This document shows positions 23,784-32,496 of a DNA stretch of 64,000 nt, piece by piece. The stretch covers positions 186,001 to 250,000 of the forward strand of contig NZ_JAHSTU010000010.1 of assembly GCF_019145495.1 (NCBI RefSeq), written 5' to 3'. Each line of letters opens with the position of its first letter. Within the stretch, counting starts at the first letter, position 1. The notes beneath the pieces are model-generated. The model did no database searches, had not been told where the DNA came from, and worked only from the letters and a program-made list of their open reading frames with translations. The DNA is from Pseudomonas azerbaijanoccidentalis. Its GTDB lineage: Bacteria > Pseudomonadota > Gammaproteobacteria > Pseudomonadales > Pseudomonadaceae. The translations under genes and the position numbers were made by a program.

Positions 23784-24929
23784 ATGACACCTCAATGGAT
23801 ATGGCAGCAGCCTGACTGGCCGGACTTCACCTGGAATGCCGAGCACTTGGCACCCTTGCTGCGCGAGTGCATCCAAGCGCAAGGGCGATTAATGGGTATG
23901 GCCCGTTCCGTGGGCAGTTCGCTGAGCGCGCAAAGTGAACTGGATGCGTTATTGCAAAACATCGTCACTTCGTCCGCGATCGAAGGTGAACAGCTGAATG
24001 TCAGTTCGGTTCGCTCTTCATTGGCTCGGCGATTGGGGCTGGAACTCAACGAGGCAGACAACGTCAGCCAACGCAGCGAAGGCCTCGCGCAACTGATGCT
24101 CGATGCCACGCAGCATTTTGCCGCCCCGCTGACGCTTGACCGATTACTGGACTGGCATGAGTGGCTGTTCCCAGAACAAAATTCCGATCTCGCTGCGCGA
24201 AGCATCCGTGTTGGTGCTTTGCGTGGCGAAGAGCCGATGCAAGTGGTCTCCGGCCGTCTCGACAGGCCGACCGTGCACTTCGAAGCGCCGCCTCGTCAGG
24301 GCCTTGAGCGACAACTCGTTACCTTTCTCACCTGGTTCGAGAACAGTCGCAATGCGACAGGACTCGATCCCCTGCTACGCGCGGGTATCGCGCATTTCTG
24401 GTTCGTTACGCTGCACCCCTTCGATGATGGCAACGGACGCCTGACGCGCACCATCACCGATCTTGCGTTGGCTCAGGGAGAGGCCCAAGCGATTCGCTTC
24501 TACGCCATGTCCGCGAGCATCCTCGACGATCGGTTGGGCTATTACCGCGTACTCGAAAGCAGCCAGAAAGCCGCTCTGGACATCACGCAATGGCTGGATT
24601 GGTTTCTGCAAACCTTGCTGCGCAGCCTGCAGCAGGCAATGGCACGGATCGAGTTCGTACTAACCAAAGCGCGATTCTGGCAGGCGCACCGGGAAGCCGG
24701 ACTATCGACCGAGCAGACCAAGGTACTGAATCGTTTACTTGATGGTGGGGAGCGTGGATTTGAGCACGGGGTCAGCGCGGCGCAGTATCAAGCTGTGGCG
24801 AAGGTGTCCAAAGCCACAGCGACTCGTCATCTCGCTGAATTGCTGGAAAAAGGCTGTGTGAAACGACTGCCAGGTGGTGGGCGCAGTACTCGATACCAGA
24901 TCAATTATCCGAATGGCTCGCCACTGTAG
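23784..24929 (+). CDS. Fic-domain protein with N-terminal DUF4172 and C-terminal HTH
   Basis: 381 residues. The core motif is H211-PFDDGNGR-219, the full active-site motif for AMP (NMP) transfer from ATP to a target hydroxyl. An inhibitory-helix motif S63-S-A-I-E67-G lies N-terminal (class II layout), so the enzyme is expected to be self-inhibited. The beginning PQWIWQQPDWPDFTWNAEHLAPLL is DUF4172-like. About 320-375 is winged-helix-like (AVAKVSKATATRHLAELLEKGCVKRLPGGGRSTRYQ). The ATG at 23784 is preferred to one at 23733, which lies inside the operator repeats. The TAG stop is the first part of a REP repeat. Target and effector are unknown. Confidence 0.88.
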   Translation: MTPQWIWQQPDWPDFTWNAEHLAPLLRECIQAQGRLMGMARSVGSSLSAQSELDALLQNIVTSSAIEGEQLNVSSVRSSLARRLGLELNEADNVSQRSEGLAQLMLDATQHFAAPLTLDRLLDWHEWLFPEQNSDLAARSIRVGALRGEEPMQVVSGRLDRPTVHFEAPPRQGLERQLVTFLTWFENSRNATGLDPLLRAGIAHFWFVTLHPFDDGNGRLTRTITDLALAQGEAQAIRFYAMSASILDDRLGYYRVLESSQKAALDITQWLDWFLQTLLRSLQQAMARIEFVLTKARFWQAHREAGLSTEQTKVLNRLLDGGERGFEHGVSAAQYQAVAKVSKATATRHLAELLEKGCVKRLPGGGRSTRYQINYPNGSPL

Positions 24930-25010
24930 GAGCTGCCGAAGGCTGCGATCCTTTGATCTGCTTCCTTGAAACAAAGATCAAGAGATCGCAGCCTTCGGCA
25001 GCTCCTACAG
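24924..25010. repeat. REP pair, family A (GTAGGAGCTGCCGAAGGCTGCGATC type)
   Basis: Complementary arms at 24924-24950 and about 24984-25010. The left arm supplies the TAG stop codon of the Fic gene. Confidence 0.9.
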
Positions 25011-25094
25011 GAGTGTACGTCGCCGGTGAGTTTGCCCATAAACCCCCTATCTGCTAGTGTCGCGCCGGTTTAACGTCAACCGGAAATCGCCGCC

Positions 25095-25337
25095 ATGGCC
25101 CGCAAAAAAGCTGCACTGGATTTCGAACAATCCCTCGCCGACCTGCAAACGCTGGTCGAGCGTCTGGAGAATGGCGAATTGTCGCTGGAAGATTCGCTGA
25201 CCGCTTTCGAACAAGGCATCGGTCTGACCCGCGATTGCCAGGCAGCGCTGGCCCAAGCCGAGCAAAAGGTTCAGGTGCTGCTTGAGCGTGATGGCGAGTT
25301 GGCCGAGGAACCCTTCGACGCGGACCAGCCAGAATGA
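25095..25337 (+). CDS. xseB: Exodeoxyribonuclease VII small subunit
   Basis: 80 residues. ALDFEQSLADLQTLVERLENGELSLEDSLTAFEQGIGLTRDCQAAL is the family core, a helical hairpin that binds XseA. With XseA (not in this window) it degrades single-stranded DNA from either end. Overlaps ispA by four bases (ATGA). First gene of xseB-ispA-dxs, an arrangement common in gamma-proteobacteria. Confidence 0.95.
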   Translation: MARKKAALDFEQSLADLQTLVERLENGELSLEDSLTAFEQGIGLTRDCQAALAQAEQKVQVLLERDGELAEEPFDADQPE

Positions 25338-26221
25338 TTGCAGCGTATTCGGCGACCAGCCAGGCCCGGGTCAATGCGGCGTTGGAAACTCTGTTCACTG
25401 CGCCGAGCCCTGAACTGGCGCGGTTGTATGAGGCCATGCGCTACAGCGTGATGAACGGCGGCAAGCGCGTGCGTCCATTGTTGGCCTACGCGGCCTGCGA
25501 AGCACTGGGTGGCAAGGCGGAGCAAGCCAACGGCGCGGCCTGCGCGGTGGAATTGATCCACGCTTACTCACTGGTCCATGACGATTTGCCGGCCATGGAC
25601 GATGACGACCTGCGTCGCGGCCAGCCGACCACCCACAAGAAATTCGATGAAGCCTGCGCGATCCTCGCCGGCGACGGATTGCAGAGCCTGGCCTTCAGCG
25701 CCCTGCTCGACCCGCGCCTGAGCCATGTGGACGCGGAGATTCGCCTGCAAATGGTCAGCGCATTGGCGCAAGCCGCAGGCCCGGCGGGCATGGTCGGCGG
25801 TCAAGCCATAGACCTCGGCTCCGTCGGCCTGAAACTCGATCAGAAAGCGCTGGAGTACATGCATCGGCACAAGACCGGCGCGCTGATTGAAGCCAGCGTC
25901 AAGCTCGGCGCCCTGGCCAGCGGCCGTGCCGAGAGAGACGAACTGAAATCCTTGCAGACTTATGCACAGGCCATCGGCCTGGCGTTCCAGGTCCAGGACG
26001 ACATTCTTGACGTCGAAAGCGATACCGAAACCCTCGGCAAACGCCAGGGCGCCGACATTGCTCGCGACAAGCCTACCTACCCGGCCCTGCTCGGCCTCGA
26101 CGCGGCCAAGGCCTATGCGCTGGAACTGCGCGATCTGGCCTTGCACGCGCTGCGACCGTTTGACGCGGCGGCCGAGCCGTTGCGCGACCTGGCCCGGTAT
26201 ATCGTTGAGCGCCGCAACTGA
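25334..26221 (+). CDS. ispA: Farnesyl diphosphate synthase
   Basis: 295 residues, a class I trans-prenyltransferase that condenses DMAPP/GPP with IPP to FPP for ubiquinone and undecaprenyl lipids. First Asp-rich motif DDLPAMDDDDLRRG (near residue 84), second DDILD (near 220), plus GGKRVRPLLAYAACEALGG at the start and the KTGALIEASVKLGAL lid region. Start codon overlaps the xseB stop. Length is normal. Confidence 0.95.
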   Translation: MIAAYSATSQARVNAALETLFTAPSPELARLYEAMRYSVMNGGKRVRPLLAYAACEALGGKAEQANGAACAVELIHAYSLVHDDLPAMDDDDLRRGQPTTHKKFDEACAILAGDGLQSLAFSALLDPRLSHVDAEIRLQMVSALAQAAGPAGMVGGQAIDLGSVGLKLDQKALEYMHRHKTGALIEASVKLGALASGRAERDELKSLQTYAQAIGLAFQVQDDILDVESDTETLGKRQGADIARDKPTYPALLGLDAAKAYALELRDLALHALRPFDAAAEPLRDLARYIVERRN

Positions 26222-26312
26222 CGGCGTATCCGCCAAAAAAGCTCAACGCGTGGGCAGGGGGCGATGCATCAGGTAAACTGCCGCATCTTTTATACCTATA
26301 ACGATTCGCCTG

Positions 26313-28211
26313 ATGCCCACGACGTTTCATGAGATTCCCCGCAAGCGCCCGACCACGCCCCTGCTCGACCGCGCGAATACGCCGGACGGCCTGCGCCGGT
26401 TAGGCGAAGCCGAGCTGGAAACCCTGGCCGATGAGTTGCGCCTGGAATTGCTCTACACGGTCGGCCAGACCGGTGGGCATTTCGGTGCCGGCCTGGGCGT
26501 GATCGAGCTGACCATCGCGTTGCATTACGTTTTCGACACCCCGGACGACCGGCTGGTGTGGGACGTCGGTCATCAGGCTTATCCGCACAAGATCCTCACC
26601 GGTCGTCGTGAGCGCATGGGCACTTTGCGCCAGAAGGACGGCATTGCCGCCTTCCCGCGCCGCTCCGAGAGCGAGTACGACACCTTTGGCGTTGGTCACT
26701 CCAGCACCTCGATCAGTGCCGCGTTGGGCATGGCCATTGCCGCGCGTCTGCAAAACAGTGATCGCAAGGCCATCGCCGTGATCGGCGACGGTGCCCTGAC
26801 GGCAGGTATGGCGTTCGAAGCGCTGAACCACGCGCCGGAAGTGGACGCCAACATGCTGGTGATCCTCAACGACAACGACATGTCGATCTCGCGCAACGTC
26901 GGCGGTTTGTCGAACTATCTGGCGAAGATTCTTTCCAGCCGCACCTACGCCAGCATGCGCGAAGGCAGCAAGAAAGTGCTGTCGCGCCTGCCCGGCGCCT
27001 GGGAAATTGCCCGTCGCACCGAAGAATATGCCAAAGGCATGCTGGTGCCCGGCACGCTGTTCGAAGAATTGGGCTGGAACTACATTGGCCCGATCGATGG
27101 CCACGACCTGCCGACCCTGATCGCCACCCTTCGCAACATGCGCGATCTGAAAGGCCCGCAGTTCCTGCACATCGTCACCAAGAAAGGCAAAGGCTTCGCC
27201 CCGGCGGAAGTCGACCCGATCGGTTACCACGCCATCACCAAACTCGAACCGCTGGACGCTCCGGCCGCTGCGCCGAAAAAGGCCAGCGGGCCGAAGTATT
27301 CCGGTGTGTTCGGCGAATGGCTGTGCGACATGGCGGCGGCTGACCCGCGCCTGGTCGGGATCACCCCGGCGATGAAAGAAGGCTCGGACCTCGTAGCCTT
27401 CAGCGAGCGTTTCCCGCTGCGCTATTTCGACGTGGCTATTGCCGAACAACACGCCGTGACCCTCGCTGCCGGTATGGCCTGCGAAGGCGCGAAACCGGTG
27501 GTGGCGATCTACTCGACGTTCCTGCAACGCGGCTACGACCAGTTGGTGCATGACGTCGCCGTGCAGAACCTCGACGTGCTGTTCGCCATCGACCGCGCAG
27601 GTCTTGTGGGCGAAGATGGCCCGACCCACGCCGGCAGCTTCGATCTGTCGTTCCTGCGCTGCATCCCCGGCATGCTGGTGATGACCCCGAGCGACGAAAA
27701 CGAGCTGCGCAAAATGCTCACCACCGGTCACCTTTACGAAGGCCCGGCGGCCGTGCGTTACCCACGCGGCAATGGCCCGAACGCGACCATCGAGAAAGAC
27801 CTCGAACCGATTGAAATCGGCAAGGGTGTGATTCGTCGTCAGGGCAGCAAAGTCGCCCTGCTGGTGTTCGGCGTGCAACTGGCCGAGGCGCTGAAAGTCG
27901 CCGAGAAACTCGATGCAACCGTGGTCGACATGCGCTTCGTCAAACCGCTGGATGAAGCACTCGTTCGTGAAATCGCCGCCAGCCATGAGCTGCTGGTGAC
28001 CATCGAAGAGAACGCGATCATGGGCGGCGCCGGCGGCGCAGTCAGCGAGTTCCTCGCCCGCGAAAACATCCTCAAGTCGATGCTGCACCTGGGCTTGCCG
28101 GACGTCTATGTCGAACACGCCAAGCCTGCGCAGATGCTGGCTGAGTGTGGGCTGGACGAGGCAGGCATCGAAGCTTCGATTCGCGAGCGTCTGCAACTGC
28201 TCAATATCTGA
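26313..28211 (+). CDS. dxs: 1-deoxy-D-xylulose-5-phosphate synthase
   Basis: 632 residues. Thiamine-diphosphate enzyme that makes DXP from pyruvate and glyceraldehyde-3-phosphate, the first step of the MEP isoprenoid pathway and also a precursor for thiamine and pyridoxal. The TPP motif is GDGALTAGMAFEALNHA ... NDNDMSIS; the pyrimidine domain has AIAEQHAVTLAAGMACEG and RAGLVGEDGPTHAGSFDLSFLR. Full length. It follows ispA by 91 bases, and thiL and the riboflavin genes lie nearby. Confidence 0.97.
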   Translation: MPTTFHEIPRKRPTTPLLDRANTPDGLRRLGEAELETLADELRLELLYTVGQTGGHFGAGLGVIELTIALHYVFDTPDDRLVWDVGHQAYPHKILTGRRERMGTLRQKDGIAAFPRRSESEYDTFGVGHSSTSISAALGMAIAARLQNSDRKAIAVIGDGALTAGMAFEALNHAPEVDANMLVILNDNDMSISRNVGGLSNYLAKILSSRTYASMREGSKKVLSRLPGAWEIARRTEEYAKGMLVPGTLFEELGWNYIGPIDGHDLPTLIATLRNMRDLKGPQFLHIVTKKGKGFAPAEVDPIGYHAITKLEPLDAPAAAPKKASGPKYSGVFGEWLCDMAAADPRLVGITPAMKEGSDLVAFSERFPLRYFDVAIAEQHAVTLAAGMACEGAKPVVAIYSTFLQRGYDQLVHDVAVQNLDVLFAIDRAGLVGEDGPTHAGSFDLSFLRCIPGMLVMTPSDENELRKMLTTGHLYEGPAAVRYPRGNGPNATIEKDLEPIEIGKGVIRRQGSKVALLVFGVQLAEALKVAEKLDATVVDMRFVKPLDEALVREIAASHELLVTIEENAIMGGAGGAVSEFLARENILKSMLHLGLPDVYVEHAKPAQMLAECGLDEAGIEASIRERLQLLNI

Positions 28212-28225
28212 ACGCAACACCCTGT

Positions 28226-28327
28226 GTAGGAGCTGCCGAAGGCTGCGATCTGTTGATCTTGAACTTCGGCAGCTCCAAATCCGAAAAATCAAAATCAAAA
28301 GATCGCAGCCTTCGGTAGCTCCTACAG
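28226..28327. repeat. REP pair, family A, with a third partial copy
   Basis: GTAGGAGCTGCCGAAGGCTG (28226 onward) and a complementary arm ending 28327; an extra partial CTTCGGCAGCTCC lies between at 28263-28275. The element fills most of the 150-base gap between dxs and the receptor gene. Confidence 0.85.
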
Positions 28328-28361
28328 GGAGTTGTGTCGCATCTGAAATACCGGATCCTCC

Positions 28362-30247
28362 ATGAAACTCTCCCTCCTCGCCTTGACGCTAACCCTTCTG
28401 CCGTCCGGCCCACTGCTGGCCGACACCTTTGAACGCGACCAGGCCCTTAAGCTGCCCGACGTGCTGATCAGCGCCAATCGCCAGGTCGAAGCGCGCAATG
28501 ACAGCAGCGCTGCCAACACCGTGTTCACCCGCGAAGACATCGACCGCCTGCAACCCGACAGCGTCACTGATTTACTGCGTCGCGTGCCGGGGGTGCAAAT
28601 CGCGCAAACCGGCGGGCGCGGCAGTCTGCCGGGGGTTTACATCCGCGGCACACAGTCGGCACAAAGCCTGGTGCTGGTGGACGGCCAACGCATTGGCAAC
28701 TCGACCTCCGGCGACAGCAATCTGCAACACATCAACATCGAACAGGTCGAGCGCGTGGAAGTACTGCGCGGCTCCCGCTCGGTGATTTACGGCAGCGACG
28801 CGATCGGCGGAGTGATCCAGATCTTCACTCGACGTGGCAGCGAGCCGGGGTTGCGCCCGCAGGTGCATGTTGGCTTCGGCAGCAACCAGACATGGGAGCG
28901 CAGCCTCAATTTGGCTGGCGGCGATGAGCAGACCCGCTTCAATCTCGCGCCAGCCTCGATGAAACCGCCGGCATCGATCGCACTCATGCATCGTATCCCA
29001 GCGACGGTGATCACGACGCGTACCGCAACAAATCATTCAGCCTGAGCCTCAGCCACGCCCTGAGCGATGACATCGAAATCGGCGCCAACGTGCTGGATAA
29101 CCGCGGTAAAAGTGAATACGACAATCCGTTCGGCCGCTTCGACCTGAATACCTTCGAGTCAGTGCAAGAACAGCCCTACAACGAATTCGATGTAAGCAGC
29201 GTCAGCAGCTACGTCGACGCGCGAGTCAATGATGTGTGGAAAACCCGCATCGAATTCGGCCACAGCGAAAACCGCGAGAAAACCTTCGACAAGCTCAGCG
29301 ATGAACGCAGCGTTTTCAACACCTACCGCGACTCGCTGAACTGGCAGAACGACCTGACTCTCAACGAACGCAACAGCCTGATTCTCGGCGGTGACTGGTA
29401 CGAAGACCGGGTCAACAGCAGCACCGCGTTTGACGAAGACAGCCGCTGGAACCGTGCGGCGTTTATCCAGCACCGTTTTCAGGCCGACACCTTTTCCACC
29501 GAGCTTGGCCTGCGTCGTGACCAGAACCAGCAGTTCGGCGGGCAGAACAGCTGGAGCGGTACCATCACCGTGCCTCTGAACCCGAACAACGATGTGCTGC
29601 TGACCTACAGCGAAGGCTTCCGCGCACCGACCTTCAACGACCTGTATTACCCGGATTTCAGCAACCCTGACCTGAAGCCGGAAACCTCGAAAAGCTATGA
29701 ACTGCAGTGGCGCAGCCAACTCACCGACAGCAGTCGGCTGGAAGCGTCGCTGTACCGCACAGACCTCGAAGACGCGATCATTTTCGGCAGCAACTCGCGC
29801 CCGGAAAACGTTGCGTCGGCGCGGATCAACGGCTTCGAAGCTGCGCTGAAGCAGGAACTGTTCGGCTGGCAGAGCAACCTCGGTGTGGCGATCATCGACC
29901 CACGGGACCGCGAAACCGGCCACACCCTGGCCCGTCGCGCCCGCCGCACGCTAAGCCTGGACCTCGACCGCCAGTTCGACCGGCTGGGCCTTGGCGCCAG
30001 TTGGCAAGCGGTCAGCAGCAGTTATGACGACCTTAACAATCAACAGCCGTTAGGGGGTTATGCGTTGCTGGGGTTGCGCAGCAGTTGGGCGCTCAACCGC
30101 GAGATCAAGCTTGAGCTGAAGGTCGATAACCTGCTGGACAAGGGTTACAGCCGAGCGCTGTACAGCCATGAAGGCAGTCAGTATGGGTATCGCGAAGAAG
30201 GTCGGGCGTGGATGTTTGGGGTGACGTGGACGCCGCAAGCCCAATGA
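28362..30247 (+). pseudogene. btuB: TonB-dependent BtuB-like receptor, frameshifted
   Basis: Two frames together encode one outer-membrane receptor. 28362-28949 gives a signal peptide (MKLSLLALTLTLLPSGPLLA), a TonB-box-like LPDVLISANR, and a complete plug (RRVPGVQIAQTGGRGSLPGVYIRG ... GSRSVIYGSDAIGGVIQIFT). From 28949 the beta-barrel (ASLDETAGIDRTH ... KPETSKSYELQWRS ... WMFGVTWTPQAQ) continues in a different frame. Restoring one G in GCG-CC at about 28949 gives an uninterrupted 628-residue protein, close to the BtuB length. As written the first frame stops at 29045. Either a recent inactivation or a sequencing error. Cobalamin is the probable ligand because btuF lies next door. Confidence 0.85.
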
Positions 30248-30255
30248 AATCACCC

Positions 30256-30353
30256 GTAGGAGCTGCCGAAGGCTGCGATCCTTTGATCTTGATTTTCGGC
30301 GTCGTCGGACCGGTCAAAAGCAAGGTCAAAAGATCGCAGCCTTCGGCAGCGCC
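30256..30353. repeat. REP pair, family A
   Basis: GTAGGAGCTGCCGAAGGCTG at 30256 and its complement ending at about 30353. It lies between the convergent receptor gene and btuF and probably forms the 3' end of both transcripts. Confidence 0.85.
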
Positions 30354-30375
30354 TTCAGAAGAAGCGTTTGCAGTC

Positions 30376-31176
30376 TCAGCGCTCGGGCGCAATCAACTGG
30401 CAAAGCTTGGCCGTCGCCTCGACCATTTGCCCACTCGGTCGCTCAAGGCCCTTGTCCGTCACTAAACGCAATTGCTGTTGCTTCACCGCCGCTACCTGCG
30501 GCCAGGCTTTCCACGCATCGAGCTGCGCCTGATCACTGGCCAGAATGACCTCGGGATTACGCTGTAACACGCCTTCCACGCTGACCTGCGGTGCCGGCAA
30601 CTTCAGATCGGCGAACACGTTTTTGGCTCCGCAAACCTCCAGCGCGTCACTGATGATTTGCTCGCCGCCCACGGTGTATAGCGGTTTATCCCAGACTTGG
30701 TAGAACACGCTCAAAGGTGTATCCCGCCGATAGCGCTGACGCAGTTCAGCCAGTCGACGGCGTAAATCCGAGGCCAATGAAACACCCCGCTCCGGCCGAC
30801 CCAACTGCGCGGCAATCCCCTCGATCTGTGTGGTGAGCTGTTCGAAATTGTGCGGTTCGGCGACGTAGGTCGGGATGTTCAAGCGCTTGAGTTGTTCACG
30901 CTGGGCCGGGCCGACGCTGCCGGGCCAGAGCAGCAGCAAATCGGGCTGCAGGCTGAGCAATCGCTCCATGTCCAACTGACCGTAGCGCCCAACGGAAGGC
31001 AAGCTGACAAGTTCGGCCGGGCGCTCTCCAGCATCCAGCACGCCTACCAGCAGATCGGCCGAACCCAATTCGACAACGATTTCAGTCAGAGAAGGTGCGA
31101 GGCTGACCACTCGCTCGACGGCGGTTGCCGAGCCTACGAAGGCCAACAGCAAACCCGCCAGCCACGCCGCGCGCAT
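30376..31176 (-). CDS. btuF: Periplasmic cobalamin-binding protein, BtuF family
   Basis: 266 residues with a signal peptide (MRAAWLAGLLLAFVGSATA). It is a class III helical-backbone binding protein: RVVSLAPSLTEIVVELGSADLLVGV, then SLPSVGRYGQLDMERLLSLQPDLLLLW, and the C-terminal VSVEGVLQRNPEVILASDQ. It would hand vitamin B12 to a BtuCD importer (not in the window). The ATG at 31176 shares one base with the stop of the upstream gene (TGATG), so they are coupled. A haem or siderophore ligand cannot be excluded from sequence alone; the BtuB-like gene next door supports B12. Confidence 0.82.
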   Translation of the reverse strand: MRAAWLAGLLLAFVGSATAVERVVSLAPSLTEIVVELGSADLLVGVLDAGERPAELVSLPSVGRYGQLDMERLLSLQPDLLLLWPGSVGPAQREQLKRLNIPTYVAEPHNFEQLTTQIEGIAAQLGRPERGVSLASDLRRRLAELRQRYRRDTPLSVFYQVWDKPLYTVGGEQIISDALEVCGAKNVFADLKLPAPQVSVEGVLQRNPEVILASDQAQLDAWKAWPQVAAVKQQQLRLVTDKGLERPSGQMVEATAKLCQLIAPER

Positions 31177-31595
31177 CAACCGAGTTGACGCGGAATACGG
31201 TAGAGATAGAACAGCACGGTGGTCGACAGCGCCAGCAACATCAGCGGCACCGCTTCGAGGCCGACGAACACGGCCAGCGCACCAATCCACGCCGGCAGGC
31301 CGGCGGCGAGAAATGCCGTGCGGCGCTTGGCTGCCAGGCTGATCCACGCGGCGGGTTCTTCAGGGGTATCGAGGGCTTTCTGGGTGGCGATCAACGCGTG
31401 TTTGTAACCGCCGAAAAACTTCAGGCTGACAAACATCGAGGCGACCCCGGCAATGAACAACGGCATCGCCAGCACCGGCAAGATAGCTTCGGTCTGGCCG
31501 AACACACCGTTGATCACGAACAGCGGCAACAAGGCCAGCGCCAGGTATTGCCACCAGCTGACGGACAGTCGCCGCCGCACCTGACCGCGGGTCAC
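31176..31595 (-). CDS. Small inner-membrane protein of unknown function
   Basis: 139 residues with four likely membrane segments (around 17-32, 39-58, 93-110, 112-131) and a polar loop (GGYKHALIATQKALDTPEEPAAWISLAAKRRTA). No family recognised. It is locked between ribA (4-base ATGA overlap) and btuF (1-base TGATG overlap), so the three are co-translated; a role in flavin or cobalamin handling is possible but unsupported. Confidence 0.75.
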   Translation of the reverse strand: MTRGQVRRRLSVSWWQYLALALLPLFVINGVFGQTEAILPVLAMPLFIAGVASMFVSLKFFGGYKHALIATQKALDTPEEPAAWISLAAKRRTAFLAAGLPAWIGALAVFVGLEAVPLMLLALSTTVLFYLYRIPRQLG

Positions 31596-32209
31596 GCCCG
31601 GTCTACCTCGCCCTGATGTTCATTGCCCATCATGTGGTCGAGTTTGCTGGCCTTGGTAGCCAGGTAGAGTTTGTTGTGCGGGTTGTGGCCGGTGTGCAGC
31701 GGCACGCGCTCGGCAACCACAATGCCCATGTCGGTCATGGCTTTGACCTTGCGAGGGTTGTTGGTCATCAGGCGCAGAGACTTGACGCCCAGGTGCTCCA
31801 GCATCGGCAGGCACATGGCGTAGTCACGCTGGTCGGCAGCAAAGCCCAGGCGTTCGTTGGCTTCAACGGTGTCGGCACCGCCGTCCTGCAATTCGTAGGC
31901 GCGGATTTTGTTCAGCAGGCCAATGCCACGGCCTTCCTGACGCAAGTACAGCAACACGCCACGGCCTTCACGGGCGATGGCTTGCAGCGCGGCCTCAAGT
32001 TGCGAACCGCAGTCGCAACGCTGGCTGAACAAGGCGTCGCCAGTCAGGCATTCGGAGTGCAACCGGCCGAGTACCGGGGCACCGTCGGCGATCTCACCCA
32101 GGCTCAGCACAACGTGCTCGCGGCCCGTAGCTTCGTCGAGAAAGCCGTGCATGGTGAATTGCGCAAAAGGCGTTGGCAGCTTGGAAGCGGCGACAAAAAC
32201 GACAGGCAC
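31592..32209 (-). CDS. ribA: GTP cyclohydrolase II
   Basis: 205 residues. Converts GTP to 2,5-diamino-6-ribosylamino-pyrimidinone phosphate, formate and PPi, the first riboflavin step. The zinc site is complete: HSECLTGDALFSQRCDCGSQLEAAL with three Cys. LRQEGRGIGLLNKIRAYELQD and the LMTNNPRKVKAM region complete the active site. This is the functional enzyme, since the RibBA protein at 35807-36898 has lost these Cys. First gene of ribA-(membrane protein)-btuF. Confidence 0.96.
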   Translation of the reverse strand: MPVVFVAASKLPTPFAQFTMHGFLDEATGREHVVLSLGEIADGAPVLGRLHSECLTGDALFSQRCDCGSQLEAALQAIAREGRGVLLYLRQEGRGIGLLNKIRAYELQDGGADTVEANERLGFAADQRDYAMCLPMLEHLGVKSLRLMTNNPRKVKAMTDMGIVVAERVPLHTGHNPHNKLYLATKASKLDHMMGNEHQGEVDRA

Positions 32210-32354
32210 CGGTGTGCTCCTGATCTATAGAGACTGAAAATTCGCAGGCCGGCATTGTAACAGCAGCTTCCGACGGGCGCTTAGGCTGAATTATCGGCGA
32301 TAACTATCAAAAAGTTTGATATCAGGCGGCCCAACGCCAGTCTGCACTGTACTG

Positions 32355-32486
32355 GTAGCAGCTGGCGAAGCCTGCGTTCGGCGGCGCAGCAGTCGTAAAT
32401 ACTGACGAATCGGTCAACCTGATGCTCCACAGCGCATGGATTTACGACGACTACGTCGCCAAACGCAGGCTTCGCCAGCGGCTACA
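32355..32486. repeat. REP pair, family B
   Basis: GTAGCAGCTGGCGAAGCCTG at 32355 and complement ending at 32486 (arms about 27 bases). It occupies nearly half of the 262-base gap between ribA and the binding-protein gene. Confidence 0.88.
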
Positions 32487-32496
32487 AAGTCCGGCT

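Noticed and set aside
26400..28298. A 632-codon minus-strand frame opposite dxs
   Set aside because: Antisense to a complete dxs gene with all motifs; Ala/Gln/His-rich without recognisable domains.
28212..28361. Possible cobalamin riboswitch ahead of the BtuB-like gene
   Set aside because: The 150-base gap is mostly a REP pair, too short for the usual B12 element, and shows no B12-box-like motif.
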